Source: a virus. Taken from it: DNA of 42,270 bases. The notes beneath the pieces were generated by a model. That model ran no database searches. It worked only from the letters and a program-made list of their open reading frames with translations, and was not told where the DNA came from. The position numbers and the translations under genes were made by a program. This document shows, piece after piece, positions 6,082 through 13,118 of the stretch (the first letter of the stretch is position 1; every line of letters starts with the position of its first letter). The stretch is taken from the IMG/VR virus record IMGVR_UViG_3300036760_000065, positions 1 through 42,270 of that record; one strand, 5' to 3'.

Positions 6082-6434
6082 GACATACAAGGATTAAACC
6101 TTTAAGTGATAAGAGGCAAGAAGAACTTAAAAGATATTGGAAACTTCATATGGACTTAATAATTCTATGTGGCAACAAATCAGAGTTGAGTGGGGATAAT
6201 CCTGATTGGCAGACCGATTATGTAGTTGAACCGCATCATATAAGTGGTAAAGAGCACGAGAAATTATTAGACCCATTTAATATTTTACTTTTAAGCCGAG
6301 AAGAGCATATAAAAATTCAAAATCACCAACCTATAAATGGTCATATATATACAAGGGAAGAATTGTTGAATATTGTGAGACCCATTCGGATTAAACAAGG
6401 ATTTAAGGAGGCACAAGATGAGCAAGGGAAATGA
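6078..6434 (+). CDS. HNH-like nuclease domain without zinc cysteines
   Basis: 118 residues. The segment EPHHISGKEHEKLLDPFNILLLSREEHIKIQ fits an HNH/beta-beta-alpha-metal motif: a His pair, then DPFN, then a His. The usual CxxC pairs that brace many HNH folds are replaced (ILCGNKSEL, LLSREEH). It could be a recombination-associated endonuclease similar in layout to phage NinG-type proteins, or an inactive relative. It is coupled to the genes on both sides and looks like a resident gene. Confidence 0.65.
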   Translation: MRHTRIKPLSDKRQEELKRYWKLHMDLIILCGNKSELSGDNPDWQTDYVVEPHHISGKEHEKLLDPFNILLLSREEHIKIQNHQPINGHIYTREELLNIVRPIRIKQGFKEAQDEQGK

Positions 6435-6753
6435 TGAGATTATAGAGAAGATAACTAGGGAAGTTGTGGCATTCTGCAATTCTCGCATATGGCATGATGG
6501 GGGATATATTCAGAGAAATCCCAACAAACCCCATATAGATAGTGATTTGCTTGATACCATCGCCAAAATCTTAAATATGGAAACAGATACTTTGAGAATA
6601 GCGATTGTAAGGAAGAAGCCAGAATTACCGGATACTCCCAATGGCGACCCTTATGATGATTACGCAAATGGATATATTCAATCTCAGGAAGATGTGCTCT
6701 CTGCTGGTTTCGTTCAAGAGGAAAAACTTCAGGAGGTGCAACATTCAAACTAA
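6418..6753 (+). CDS. Hypothetical protein, 111 aa
   Basis: ATG 6418 behind AAGGAGG, overlapping the previous gene by 17 bases. The N-terminal helix (DEIIEKITREVVAFCNSRIW) and SDLLDTIAKILNMETDTLRIAIVRKKPELP could form a small alpha-helical domain. The C-terminus is acidic. It contains the AGGAGG that serves the next gene. Not recognised. Confidence 0.65.
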   Translation: MSKGNDEIIEKITREVVAFCNSRIWHDGGYIQRNPNKPHIDSDLLDTIAKILNMETDTLRIAIVRKKPELPDTPNGDPYDDYANGYIQSQEDVLSAGFVQEEKLQEVQHSN

Positions 6754-7570
6754 AGACATCGTAATACCCTATACACGCCTTAATAGTGAATTCAAACTTT
6801 ACTGTTTAGGCGATATTCACTCTGGCACGATACATTGTGTTGAAGAAGATATTAAACGAAAGGTCGCTGAGATAGCCAAAGAACGCAACGCTTTATGGAT
6901 AGGAATGGGGGATTATGCGGAATTCATTACACCTAAAGATAAAAGATTTGACCCAGACCAAAGAGCAATCGCCGAGTGGTGTAAACCAGATAATGTAGCT
7001 CACGACCAAGAGAAATGGGTTTGTAAATTATTTCAACCGATTGCTAAAAAATGTGTTGGTTTACTTTACGGTAATCACGAAGAGTCTATACGGATTTTCA
7101 ACCACGATAATGTCCAGAAGAATATCTGCGATGAATTGGGAGTAGATAATCTAGGGTTCTCCTGCTTTTTAAGAATGTATTTTAAGAGGGAGAATAGTAA
7201 TGAAACTCATCTAATTAAAGGGGCTTTCATTCACGGGGCAAGTGGGGCAATAACCGAAGGTGCAAAGTTAATGGCTCTTATGCGCTGGATGAAATCAATG
7301 GAAGCTGATATTTATGGCTATGCTCATCTTCACGATTATATCCCCAAGTCCTATTCTCGTATGACCATTAACGATACTTCAAAAGGAAAGGCACGAATAA
7401 AAAGTCAAACCTCTATTGGAACGGTTACTGGGAGTTGGTTTAGGACTTATACACGGGGGATTGTCGCTTCTTATGGTGAGAAGAAAGCCTACCCCCCAAC
7501 TGAAATATGCTGTGCTGTTTTTGTAATAAATCCCGATAAGGAGTTTATAGATGTCCATAAATCAGTTTAA
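6743..7570 (+). CDS. Calcineurin-like metallophosphoesterase (ATT start)
   Basis: About 275 residues with all hallmarks of the binuclear metallophosphoesterase family: GDIHSG (residues 23-28), GMGDYAE (54-60), GNHEES (about 115-120), GAFIHG and YGYAHLHDY. These residues hold two metal ions, and family members cleave phosphomonoesters or phosphodiesters, including nucleic acids. AGGAGG at 6731-6736 is followed after six bases by ATT 6743, giving a natural N-terminus just before the first strand. The nearest in-frame ATG (6641) lies far upstream inside the previous gene with no binding site. I therefore propose an AUU start. The true substrate is unknown. Confidence 0.85.
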   Translation: MQTKDIVIPYTRLNSEFKLYCLGDIHSGTIHCVEEDIKRKVAEIAKERNALWIGMGDYAEFITPKDKRFDPDQRAIAEWCKPDNVAHDQEKWVCKLFQPIAKKCVGLLYGNHEESIRIFNHDNVQKNICDELGVDNLGFSCFLRMYFKRENSNETHLIKGAFIHGASGAITEGAKLMALMRWMKSMEADIYGYAHLHDYIPKSYSRMTINDTSKGKARIKSQTSIGTVTGSWFRTYTRGIVASYGEKKAYPPTEICCAVFVINPDKEFIDVHKSV

Positions 7571-7724
7571 TCTAACTGAAAAACAACTAAAAGAAATCAA
7601 AATGGAAGCCAATAAAGAACTCCACAAGAGGTTTCCGATGTTAGGAAATGATACAATAGACTATACCCATATTATCTATGTGCTTGAAGCATATAAGAAA
7701 GTTATTAAAAAGGGAGGTGTTTGA
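7551..7724 (+). CDS. Hypothetical protein, 57 aa
   Basis: ATG 7551 with AAGGAG upstream, inside the last 20 bases of the phosphoesterase gene. A helical small protein (LTEKQLKEIKMEANKELHKRFP, then YTHIIYVLEAYKKVIKKGG). It ends with AGGGAGG, the ribosome binding site for the next gene, and its TGA overlaps that ATG (TGATG). Function unknown. Confidence 0.7.
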   Translation: MSINQFNLTEKQLKEIKMEANKELHKRFPMLGNDTIDYTHIIYVLEAYKKVIKKGGV

Positions 7725-7987
7725 TGCCGTATATTGGACAGTTTAGACGAGATATTTTTGACCCAAATATTGAGTATATACTCCAAAGTTTGAGCACCAT
7801 CGGGGAACTTAATTATGTGATAACCAAATTACTTCTTGGTTATTTCCCTGAAAATAGTTATCAGGAATATAATGCCAAAGTTGGATTGCTGGAATGTGTT
7901 AAACAAGAATTATACCGGCGGGTGATTACCCCTTTTGAGGAGGAGAAACGCAAACTTAACGGGGATGTTTATGGAGGTGTAATATAA
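7724..7987 (+). CDS. Conserved phage protein (DUF6899-like)
   Basis: 87 residues, ATG 7724. The pattern MPYIGQFRRD, TIGELNYVITKLL, CVKQELYRRVITPFEEEKRKLNGDVY matches a short family I know from many phage and bacterial genomes as a conserved protein of unknown function, probably DUF6899. The name is from memory of the pattern, so moderate confidence. Its stop TAA overlaps the proposed AUA start of the next gene. Confidence 0.7.
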   Translation: MPYIGQFRRDIFDPNIEYILQSLSTIGELNYVITKLLLGYFPENSYQEYNAKVGLLECVKQELYRRVITPFEEEKRKLNGDVYGGVI

Positions 7988-8331
7988 AAATTTACCTTTG
8001 CCACACTTATGGTCGGAGACATAATCTATCAGATAAGGAATGTGAAAATAATGTGCTTCATTCTCTTGAGATAACTAGAGAATTAATTAAGTGTGGGCAC
8101 AATCCCTTTAATCCCCTTCTGTGGCATTATATTCATCTCGGTTGGCGACATAGTCCCGATGAAGATAAATATTATGAGTTAGTTTCTGCTTGGATTGTTA
8201 ATTGTGATGCTGTCTTTGTCGGCTCAATACCTAACTGGGAAAACTCTGGAGTCCATAGAGAAATTAAAATGGCAATAGCAATGGGCAAACCAATCTTTTA
8301 TCGGCTTGAAGATATCCCAAATAATATCTAA
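7984..8331 (+). CDS. Nucleoside 2-deoxyribosyltransferase-like protein, ATA start
   Basis: 115 residues of the DUF4406/deoxyribosyltransferase-like type. The N-terminal strand KIYLCHTYGRR, then LIKCGHNPFNPLLWHY, AWIVNCDAVFVG, NSGVHREIKMAIAMGKPIF fit the Rossmann-like fold, with an Asp and a Ser/Glu pair in the nucleotide pocket. The N-terminal strand is part of the fold, and it is only included if translation starts at ATA 7984. GGAGG at 7973-7977 lies six bases before it, and ATA overlaps the preceding TAA. The only standard start in frame is GTG 8053, which would delete the strand. Probable role: nucleoside or base salvage or modification. Confidence 0.8.
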   Translation: MKIYLCHTYGRRHNLSDKECENNVLHSLEITRELIKCGHNPFNPLLWHYIHLGWRHSPDEDKYYELVSAWIVNCDAVFVGSIPNWENSGVHREIKMAIAMGKPIFYRLEDIPNNI

Positions 8332-8349
8332 TATTTTAAGAGGTTATCT

Positions 8350-8862
8350 ATGGAGAATAGAAAGTGTTCAATTTGCAAACTTGAAAAACCTTTGAAGGCA
8401 TTTGTTCGTAGCAAAAATAGACCGAGGGGCTATCGGTGGGAATGTTTATCTTGTTGGAATCAAAGGAATAAAGAACGGAAATTAAAAAATCCTAGTAAAT
8501 ATTATGCGAATCAGAGAAGATATTATTTAACAGCCAAAGGATATTATGCGAGATTGAAAGCACATTTTAAATATCAGACCTCTCTCGTAAGAGAAGATTT
8601 TATACGGTGGTTTAATAACCAAAAGCTTGAATGTTATTATTGTAATAGAAAATTGATTAGGGGTAATGCTGGGCGAAAGAATAATTTGACCATAGATAGA
8701 AAAGATAATAAAAAAGGTTATGAAATAGATAATATGGTTTTTTGTTGCCTTCTTTGCAATACAATCAAAGGTGATACTTTTACTGAACTTGAAATGAAGC
8801 AAATTGCTAACCTGTTTATCAAACCAAAATTAAGTAAGGAGGATATACCCTATGGACATTAA
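8350..8862 (+). CDS. HNH endonuclease with two zinc-finger cysteine sets
   Basis: 170 residues. The N-terminal knuckle is CSICKLEKPLKAF...CLSC (residues 5-38). The middle is very basic and Tyr-rich (NQRRYYLTAKGYYARLKAHFKYQ). The C-terminal HNH is ECYYC...LTIDRKDNKKGYEIDNMVFCCLLCNTIKGD, with the characteristic ID-R-D-x-K-G-Y and N, plus CxxC pairs. Phage HNH proteins of this type are often free-standing homing endonucleases. It has a weaker ribosome binding site than its neighbours and is A+T rich. It slightly overlaps the next gene. Confidence 0.88.
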   Translation: MENRKCSICKLEKPLKAFVRSKNRPRGYRWECLSCWNQRNKERKLKNPSKYYANQRRYYLTAKGYYARLKAHFKYQTSLVREDFIRWFNNQKLECYYCNRKLIRGNAGRKNNLTIDRKDNKKGYEIDNMVFCCLLCNTIKGDTFTELEMKQIANLFIKPKLSKEDIPYGH

Positions 8863-9154
8863 AACTTTTCTTAAACAATCAAAAATGGATAATGAGCGCC
8901 AACTCAAAATATATGAGGAGCGCAATAAAGGATATGGGAGCAAAGAAGATACTTTAATAGATAATGTAGTCGTGGCTTCAATCTGTTTCCTATGGGATAT
9001 TGACCCTTGTGGAAATGCTGTAGATACTGATTGGTTCAGGCTCGTAGATAAATTAACGAGGCATCGTATAAAGCCCAAGTTAGATAATTTGGATAACGCC
9101 ATGAATTATATCAGACGCATTATGGCAGCAGAAAAAGAAAAGGGATTATATTAA
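8852..9154 (+). CDS. Hypothetical protein, 100 aa
   Basis: ATG 8852 behind AAGGAGG. All-helical and charged (MDNERQLKIYEERNKGYGSKED, DNLDNAMNYIRRIMAAEKEKG). The RNKGYGSKEDTLIDNVVVAS region recalls small phage proteins annotated as nucleotide-modification associated, but the match is too weak to name. Its end meets the end of a leftward HNH gene. Confidence 0.6.
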   Translation: MDIKTFLKQSKMDNERQLKIYEERNKGYGSKEDTLIDNVVVASICFLWDIDPCGNAVDTDWFRLVDKLTRHRIKPKLDNLDNAMNYIRRIMAAEKEKGLY

Positions 9155-9453
9155 AGGAGTTGATGTTGATTATTAAGCAATGCCTCAAGTTCTTGGATGC
9201 GTCTAGCTTTTGCCTGGAGGATAAGATAATGTTTTGTGCTAGGCAATGCCACAAGATTGCGGGGTCGGTTATCATTTTTAATGCCATTAAGATGATGAAC
9301 ATGCCAACCCTGTGGCACTGGTTTATTATGGGTTTGTTCCCATACTACAATATGTTCCTGAATATAACCATCTTTATTGGCACGGGGATGTTGGGGTAAT
9401 GAAGTAAAAAGCGATATTGACTTAACGGAACTAAAAGTATGAGGTTTAATCAC
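9151..9453 (-). CDS. HNH_3-type endonuclease inserted antisense
   Basis: 100 residues on the opposite strand to every neighbour. The motif HPRANKDGYIQEHIVVWEQ, then VPQGWHVHHLNGIKNDNRPRNLVAL, is the HNH_3 domain of phage free-standing endonucleases: the central His pair, the Asn of NGIK and the DNRPxNL end. The C-terminus is a short helix. The only upstream start is a GTG at 9453 with no visible ribosome binding site, so the N-terminus is uncertain or the gene is damaged. The reversed orientation suggests it arrived by homing. Confidence 0.8.
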   Translation of the reverse strand: MIKPHTFSSVKSISLFTSLPQHPRANKDGYIQEHIVVWEQTHNKPVPQGWHVHHLNGIKNDNRPRNLVALPSTKHYLILQAKARRIQELEALLNNQHQLL

Positions 9454-9460
9454 TGGGGGA
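9448..9460 (+). repeat. 13-bp direct repeat, copy 1
   Basis: AATCACTGGGGGA, repeated exactly at 9820-9832. The two copies bracket one gene (9468-9815). The run of G also serves as a weak ribosome binding site. The antisense HNH start lies inside this copy. Confidence 0.7.
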
Positions 9461-9467
9461 TATTGTT

Positions 9468-9815
9468 ATGAGTGATGAAACTCCGAAATATTTATACCAT
9501 AGAGTTTTGGGGATGAGCGAGGTAACCCCCGATACTATTAAGGATTTTGTCAGGGCTATTTTGATGTATGGCTTGATACCCCAAGTTCCGTCTGAATATA
9601 AAAATCTGTTGCCAAAGAGACTACAAACCGAACCGATAGTATGGTTGGCAGAGGGGATATATCAGGGATTTGAAAAGGGGAGGATACTTCAAATTGACAC
9701 CGAGAAAATCGCAGATGATAAACTGTTTTGCATTGACGCATTTGTTAAGGGTTGGTGGATATATGAGGGCTTAATCCCGCCAGAAGCAATTGAAGTGTTG
9801 GATGAAATTCTTTAA
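9468..9815 (+). CDS. Hypothetical protein, 115 aa
   Basis: ATG 9468. An acidic helical protein (VTPDTIKDFVRAILMYGLIP, EPIVWLAEGIYQGFEKGRI, AFVKGWWIYEGLIPPEAIEVLDEIL). It is flanked by identical 13-base repeats, so it may be a cassette. Not recognised. Confidence 0.65.
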   Translation: MSDETPKYLYHRVLGMSEVTPDTIKDFVRAILMYGLIPQVPSEYKNLLPKRLQTEPIVWLAEGIYQGFEKGRILQIDTEKIADDKLFCIDAFVKGWWIYEGLIPPEAIEVLDEIL

Positions 9816-9819
9816 GGAC

Positions 9820-9832
9820 AATCACTGGGGGA
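9820..9832 (+). repeat. 13-bp direct repeat, copy 2
   Basis: Exact copy of 9448-9460, placed just before the methyltransferase ATG at 9837; GGAG inside and after it provides the binding site. Confidence 0.7.
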
Positions 9833-9836
9833 GGAG

Positions 9837-10940
9837 ATGAAGTTTCACGAAGATAACCTTATCACGATTTATAACGGAGATGCAAGGGATATGAGCGAGC
9901 TTCCCGATAACTCTATTCAATGCGTGGTAACGAGTCCGCCTTATTGGGGACTGCGCAAGTATGCTGGCTTACCTGATTTGATATGGGGTGATAATCACTG
10001 CAAGCATCAGTGGGGCGATGAAATAATCAGGCGGGATAGAGGAACGGCTAAAGGTAAAACAGCGCAGACGGGCAATCAGATAAACGAAGTATCAGGCATT
10101 GAAACTCCTCAAGGAAATTTCTGTTCCCTCTGCGGAGTTTGGAAAGGACAATACGGATTAGAGCCAACGCCAGAGATGTATATTAAGCATACTCTTGAAT
10201 TCCTGCGGGAGATAAGAAGAGTATTGAGGAAGGATGGAGTGGTGTTTTGGAATATAGGGGATAGTTATATGAGTCACGCTGGGAATAGAGCTAAAGTTGG
10301 TGGTTTTCAGGCTAACCCCAATAAGAACAGACTAGAAGCCGAAAGTTCAATGTCAATGAAAAGGCAAACCACAAATATCTTAAAAGATAAAGACCTCTGC
10401 CTAATTCCCTTCCGTATAGCCATCGCTACCCAAGAAGACGGGTGGTGGATAAGGTCGGTTATTATTTGGTCAAAGCCTAATCCTATGCCAGAGAGCGTTA
10501 CCGATAGACCAACAGAAAGCCACGAGTATATCTTAATGCTGACTAAATCCAAAAACTATTACTGGGATGCGGAGGCAGTAAGAGAATCTATAGCATATCC
10601 AGAACCAAGATGGGGTAAAAATCCAAAGTATGATGAGCAACAAGGTGGTTTATCTAACTATGACGGTGGTGAACACACAGGTCGCAATATCCGTTCAGTC
10701 TGGGAGTTTCCCACACAGCCATATCCCGAAGCCCACTTTGCAACCTTCCCTGAGAAACTACCAGAGATATGTATCAGGGCAGGAAGCAAAGAAGGCGACT
10801 TAATTTTAGACCCCTTTATGGGAAGCGGGACTACTCTGTGGGTAGCAAAGAAATTGGGAAGACGGACTGTAGGCTATGAGTTATCAGAAGAATACTGTGG
10901 GTTAGCCCTTGAAAGAAATCGGCAGATGGGGATGATATGA
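9837..10940 (+). CDS. Site-specific DNA methyltransferase (N4-C or N6-A, beta class)
   Basis: 367 residues. Motif IV TSPPYWGLRKY (catalytic SPPY at 33-36) comes first, and motif I DPFMGSGTT (325-333) with GRRTVGYELSEEYC comes near the C-terminus; this order defines the beta class. SPPY is most common in N4-cytosine enzymes, but N6-adenine is possible. The enzyme transfers a methyl group from S-adenosylmethionine to DNA. A HCKHQW...CSLC segment (about 55-105) may be a zinc-binding insert. No restriction partner is adjacent, so it is an orphan, plausibly shielding phage DNA from host restriction. Confidence 0.93.
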   Translation: MKFHEDNLITIYNGDARDMSELPDNSIQCVVTSPPYWGLRKYAGLPDLIWGDNHCKHQWGDEIIRRDRGTAKGKTAQTGNQINEVSGIETPQGNFCSLCGVWKGQYGLEPTPEMYIKHTLEFLREIRRVLRKDGVVFWNIGDSYMSHAGNRAKVGGFQANPNKNRLEAESSMSMKRQTTNILKDKDLCLIPFRIAIATQEDGWWIRSVIIWSKPNPMPESVTDRPTESHEYILMLTKSKNYYWDAEAVRESIAYPEPRWGKNPKYDEQQGGLSNYDGGEHTGRNIRSVWEFPTQPYPEAHFATFPEKLPEICIRAGSKEGDLILDPFMGSGTTLWVAKKLGRRTVGYELSEEYCGLALERNRQMGMI

Positions 10941-11203
10941 TTATAACAGAGACAAAGTTTAAGCAGTGCCCTCATTGTGGGAGCACCTGCTTGAGTATAG
11001 ATAAAGATGGTTTATATTGTTTGTGTGGTTGGCACGAATACGATAATAGAGAGTTTGAAGAAGCCGTATATGAAACAAAAATACCTAACTATCCCGATAG
11101 GGGATGTAAATTGGCTAAATCTTGTTTTGCCTGTCCCTTCCCCAATTGTAAAGACGGCATAAACGGAAGACCGAAACTTGACACGAAAAGACAGAAAGTA
11201 TAG
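10937..11203 (+). CDS. Zinc-ribbon protein
   Basis: 88 residues, coupled to the methyltransferase by an ATGA overlap. The N-terminal CPHCGSTCLS...LYCLCGW is a classic zinc ribbon. A second Cys cluster, CKLAKSCFACPFPNC, follows at about 57-71. The C-terminus is basic. It probably binds nucleic acid or protein; the coupling hints at a partner role for the methyltransferase, but this is only context. Confidence 0.75.
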   Translation: MIITETKFKQCPHCGSTCLSIDKDGLYCLCGWHEYDNREFEEAVYETKIPNYPDRGCKLAKSCFACPFPNCKDGINGRPKLDTKRQKV

Positions 11204-11215
11204 AATAGGATTGGT

Positions 11216-11380
11216 ATGGAGAAGCAAAGGGAACGCCATTTAATAGAAAATATAACCGAGTTGCTGAAGGAATTACACGAAATTTCTGATGAATACTTTG
11301 GCACGACTGCCCAGTCTTGGCGCAATGGGAAGATAACCACTTACCGTAAAGAAGAGGTAAAAACAACAGATGATAAATAA
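11216..11380 (+). CDS. Hypothetical protein, 54 aa
   Basis: ATG 11216, with AGGA upstream. A charged helix (KQRERHLIENITELLKELHEISDEYF) and a basic tail. The stop TAA is followed at once by a GGAGGG and a 17-codon frame (11388-11441), whose binding site is too close to its ATG to be convincing. Function unknown. Confidence 0.55.
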   Translation: MEKQRERHLIENITELLKELHEISDEYFGTTAQSWRNGKITTYRKEEVKTTDDK

Positions 11381-11421
11381 GGAGGGAATGCTAAAGAGGG
11401 GCACTCAAGGCAAGAAGCAAA

Positions 11422-11766
11422 ATGCCTTGGGGCAGTCCTAGATTTTATGAACCATATTTTTATACGGCTAATATAATTAGTTGTATAGCCAATAGTTATC
11501 ACCATATTTATGAGGGGATAGAATTTTATAGGAAGGGACTTTATCGGTATACACTTACTAACCCTTTTGAAATTGCGGAATATAAGATAGACTTTGAAAG
11601 GGCACTTGCTAGTTTAAGCTATAGACGGAGGAAGGTAATAGAACTCTATATGGAAGGATACACAGATGACGAAATACAGGTATTCGGATTTACGGAAGTG
11701 GAGAAATTCAGGTGGAGTAGTTTTGGGTTAATGGCGAGATTTTTGAATAAGGGAGAAATAAAATGA
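11422..11766 (+). CDS. Sigma-region-4-like / phage transcription regulator
   Basis: 114 residues, ATG 11422 (in-frame stop upstream at 11392). The C-terminal half FERALASLSYRRRKVIELYMEGYTDDEI (about 54-81) resembles sigma-70 region 4 and the HTH of phage late-gene activators such as ArpU-type proteins: a recognition-helix layout after RRRKVIELY. The N-terminus is aromatic and lacks regions 2-3. It likely binds DNA or host RNA polymerase and could switch on the leftward virion genes. That role is inference. Confidence 0.6.
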   Translation: MPWGSPRFYEPYFYTANIISCIANSYHHIYEGIEFYRKGLYRYTLTNPFEIAEYKIDFERALASLSYRRRKVIELYMEGYTDDEIQVFGFTEVEKFRWSSFGLMARFLNKGEIK

Positions 11767-11975
11767 AAATAATAGAACGCAAACAAGTTAGTAGACAATT
11801 CCAACCTGGTAATTCCTATTTTAATATAGATTGGTATGGCGAAACTCTCCTGTCTTGCCCTGTAGAGAAATCTCTCAAATTAAATGAAGTAATTATATTT
11901 ACACTTGAAGATGGCGACTTTGGGATTAAGGGCAAAGAGGGGATAGGTGGAACTTTCATATTCCTTAAAGATTAA
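11763..11975 (+). CDS. Hypothetical protein, 70 aa
   Basis: Starts in an ATGA overlap with the preceding gene. Beta-rich (NSYFNIDWYGETLLSCPV, NEVIIFTLEDGDFGIKGKEG), suggesting a small barrel. Not recognised. Confidence 0.6.
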   Translation: MKIIERKQVSRQFQPGNSYFNIDWYGETLLSCPVEKSLKLNEVIIFTLEDGDFGIKGKEGIGGTFIFLKD

Positions 11976-11990
11976 ATGCGAGGTTCTTAA

Positions 11991-12224
11991 ATGGGAAAAG
12001 AGATTGATTGTTATTGGAGTGGAGACGGGCAAGCCTATATTATGGGCGATAAAGCTTTTGTGCTGACCTCAGACTTGAGAACCATCCGTATTGATAAGGC
12101 TAATTTAGAAAAGTCTGGGAAAGAAAATAAACTTGCTACAGCATATCCCAGACGCTCTAGGATACAAAACTGGCGGGGCAAGTTAACTTCTGATATAAAG
12201 AGACGGCTTACAGAGTTTAAGTAA
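11991..12224 (+). CDS. Hypothetical protein, 77 aa
   Basis: ATG 11991, with only a weak AGG-containing upstream site. Beta-rich N-terminus (CYWSGDGQAYIMGDKAFVLTSDLRTIRID) and a basic C-terminal end (RRSRIQNWRGKLTSDIKRRL), so nucleic-acid binding is possible. Precedes the ClpP-like gene by 19 bases. Not recognised. Confidence 0.6.
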   Translation: MGKEIDCYWSGDGQAYIMGDKAFVLTSDLRTIRIDKANLEKSGKENKLATAYPRRSRIQNWRGKLTSDIKRRLTEFK

Positions 12225-12243
12225 AAAATGAAAGGAGGTATAG

Positions 12244-12879
12244 ATGAACGACCCATTATTGATTAGACGAGGGAAGGGAGACAAGTTAATAGCCAATGAA
12301 AATCTTATGTCTCCAGGGGAACTATTAGTAAATAAAAGGATACTTCAGTTATCCGATGTCGTTAGTTGCACATTTGAAGTATCACAGGGAAGAGGGAATG
12401 CTGATATTTTTAGTGAAGCATTATTATGTCTTGATGCTATTTCTAATGACCCCATTAAACTTATTATCTCCTGTTCGGGTGGGAGTGTCCACGGTGTATT
12501 TTCTCTCTATGATACGATAAAAGCTATTGATTCTCCTGTATGGACTTTTGGTAAAGTTTGTATGAGCGGTGGGGCTTTGCTTTTGGCTGCTGGAGAGAAG
12601 GGACACCGCTATGTTTATCCCAACTCATTCTCTATGCTTCATCTGCTTCAAATTTCCAGTCGTTCTGGTATTACAGATAGCAGAACCGATGCAATTAGGT
12701 CTGCCGAATTTACAAGGCAGAAGGATAGGATGATAGAACTTTTGATTGAATGTGGGGTTAATAAAACACACGACAAAATAAATGAGGACATTGATAGAGA
12801 ACTTTGGATGGATGCCAAGGAAACAGTAACCTATGGTCTAGCTGACCATATTATTAGAGGTGGGGTATTACTGGAATAA
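12244..12879 (+). CDS. ClpP-like serine protease
   Basis: 211 residues, ATG 12244 behind AAAGGAGG. The ClpP fold is clear: DIFSEALLCLDAISNDPIKLIISCSGGSVHGVFSLYD (oxyanion-strand region), then CMSGGALLLAAG with Ser108, SMLHLL with His133, and EDIDRELWMDAKETVTYGLAD with Asp184. The Ser-His-Asp triad is therefore present. In many phages such an enzyme acts as prohead protease beside the portal, but here it lies in the rightward block and a separate HK97-type protease is present. It more likely degrades host or phage proteins, alone or with a host Clp ATPase. Confidence 0.88.
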   Translation: MNDPLLIRRGKGDKLIANENLMSPGELLVNKRILQLSDVVSCTFEVSQGRGNADIFSEALLCLDAISNDPIKLIISCSGGSVHGVFSLYDTIKAIDSPVWTFGKVCMSGGALLLAAGEKGHRYVYPNSFSMLHLLQISSRSGITDSRTDAIRSAEFTRQKDRMIELLIECGVNKTHDKINEDIDRELWMDAKETVTYGLADHIIRGGVLLE

Positions 12880-12923
12880 TGACCCCAGAAATATGGGAAG
12901 AATGGATAAAGGAGAAGAAATAA
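12879..12923 (+). CDS. Possible 14-residue peptide
   Basis: ATG 12879 overlaps the ClpP-like stop (TAATG) and reads MTPEIWEEWIKEKK before TAA. It carries the AAGGAG used by the next gene. Could be a coupled leader peptide or noncoding spacer. Confidence 0.3.
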   Translation: MTPEIWEEWIKEKK

Positions 12924-12924
12924 A

Positions 12925-13089
12925 ATGGATGAACTAATTAAGATGGCTATTAAGGCATTGGAAGAAAGCAATTGTAATGAGATTAAATTAACTGATGGTG
13001 TGGGTAATAAAGTTAGAGTAGTTAAGAATTCCCCTCCTATTTGGTATCAATCTCCTGGAACTAATAATCCGCCATATTCAATCTATTAA
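12925..13089 (+). CDS. Hypothetical protein, last rightward gene
   Basis: 54 residues from ATG 12925 with AAAGGAG upstream. The N-terminus is a helix (DELIKMAIKALEES) followed by a two-strand segment (EIKLTDGVGNKVRVVK). The C-terminal end is rich in Pro, Tyr and Asn (SPPIWYQSPGTNNPPYSIY). Structurally it resembles short phage proteins of unknown role. It ends 30 bases before the end of the leftward block; I see no clear intrinsic terminator in the gap 13090-13118. Confidence 0.6.
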   Translation: MDELIKMAIKALEESNCNEIKLTDGVGNKVRVVKNSPPIWYQSPGTNNPPYSIY

Positions 13090-13118
13090 ATATTGGAATG
13101 GGAGATACTGAGATAAAC

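Noticed and set aside
11388-11441. 17-codon gene after GGAGGG
   Set aside because: The ribosome binding site is one base from the ATG, too close to work well; the sequence overlaps the sigma-like gene. Could be a leader peptide, but support is weak.
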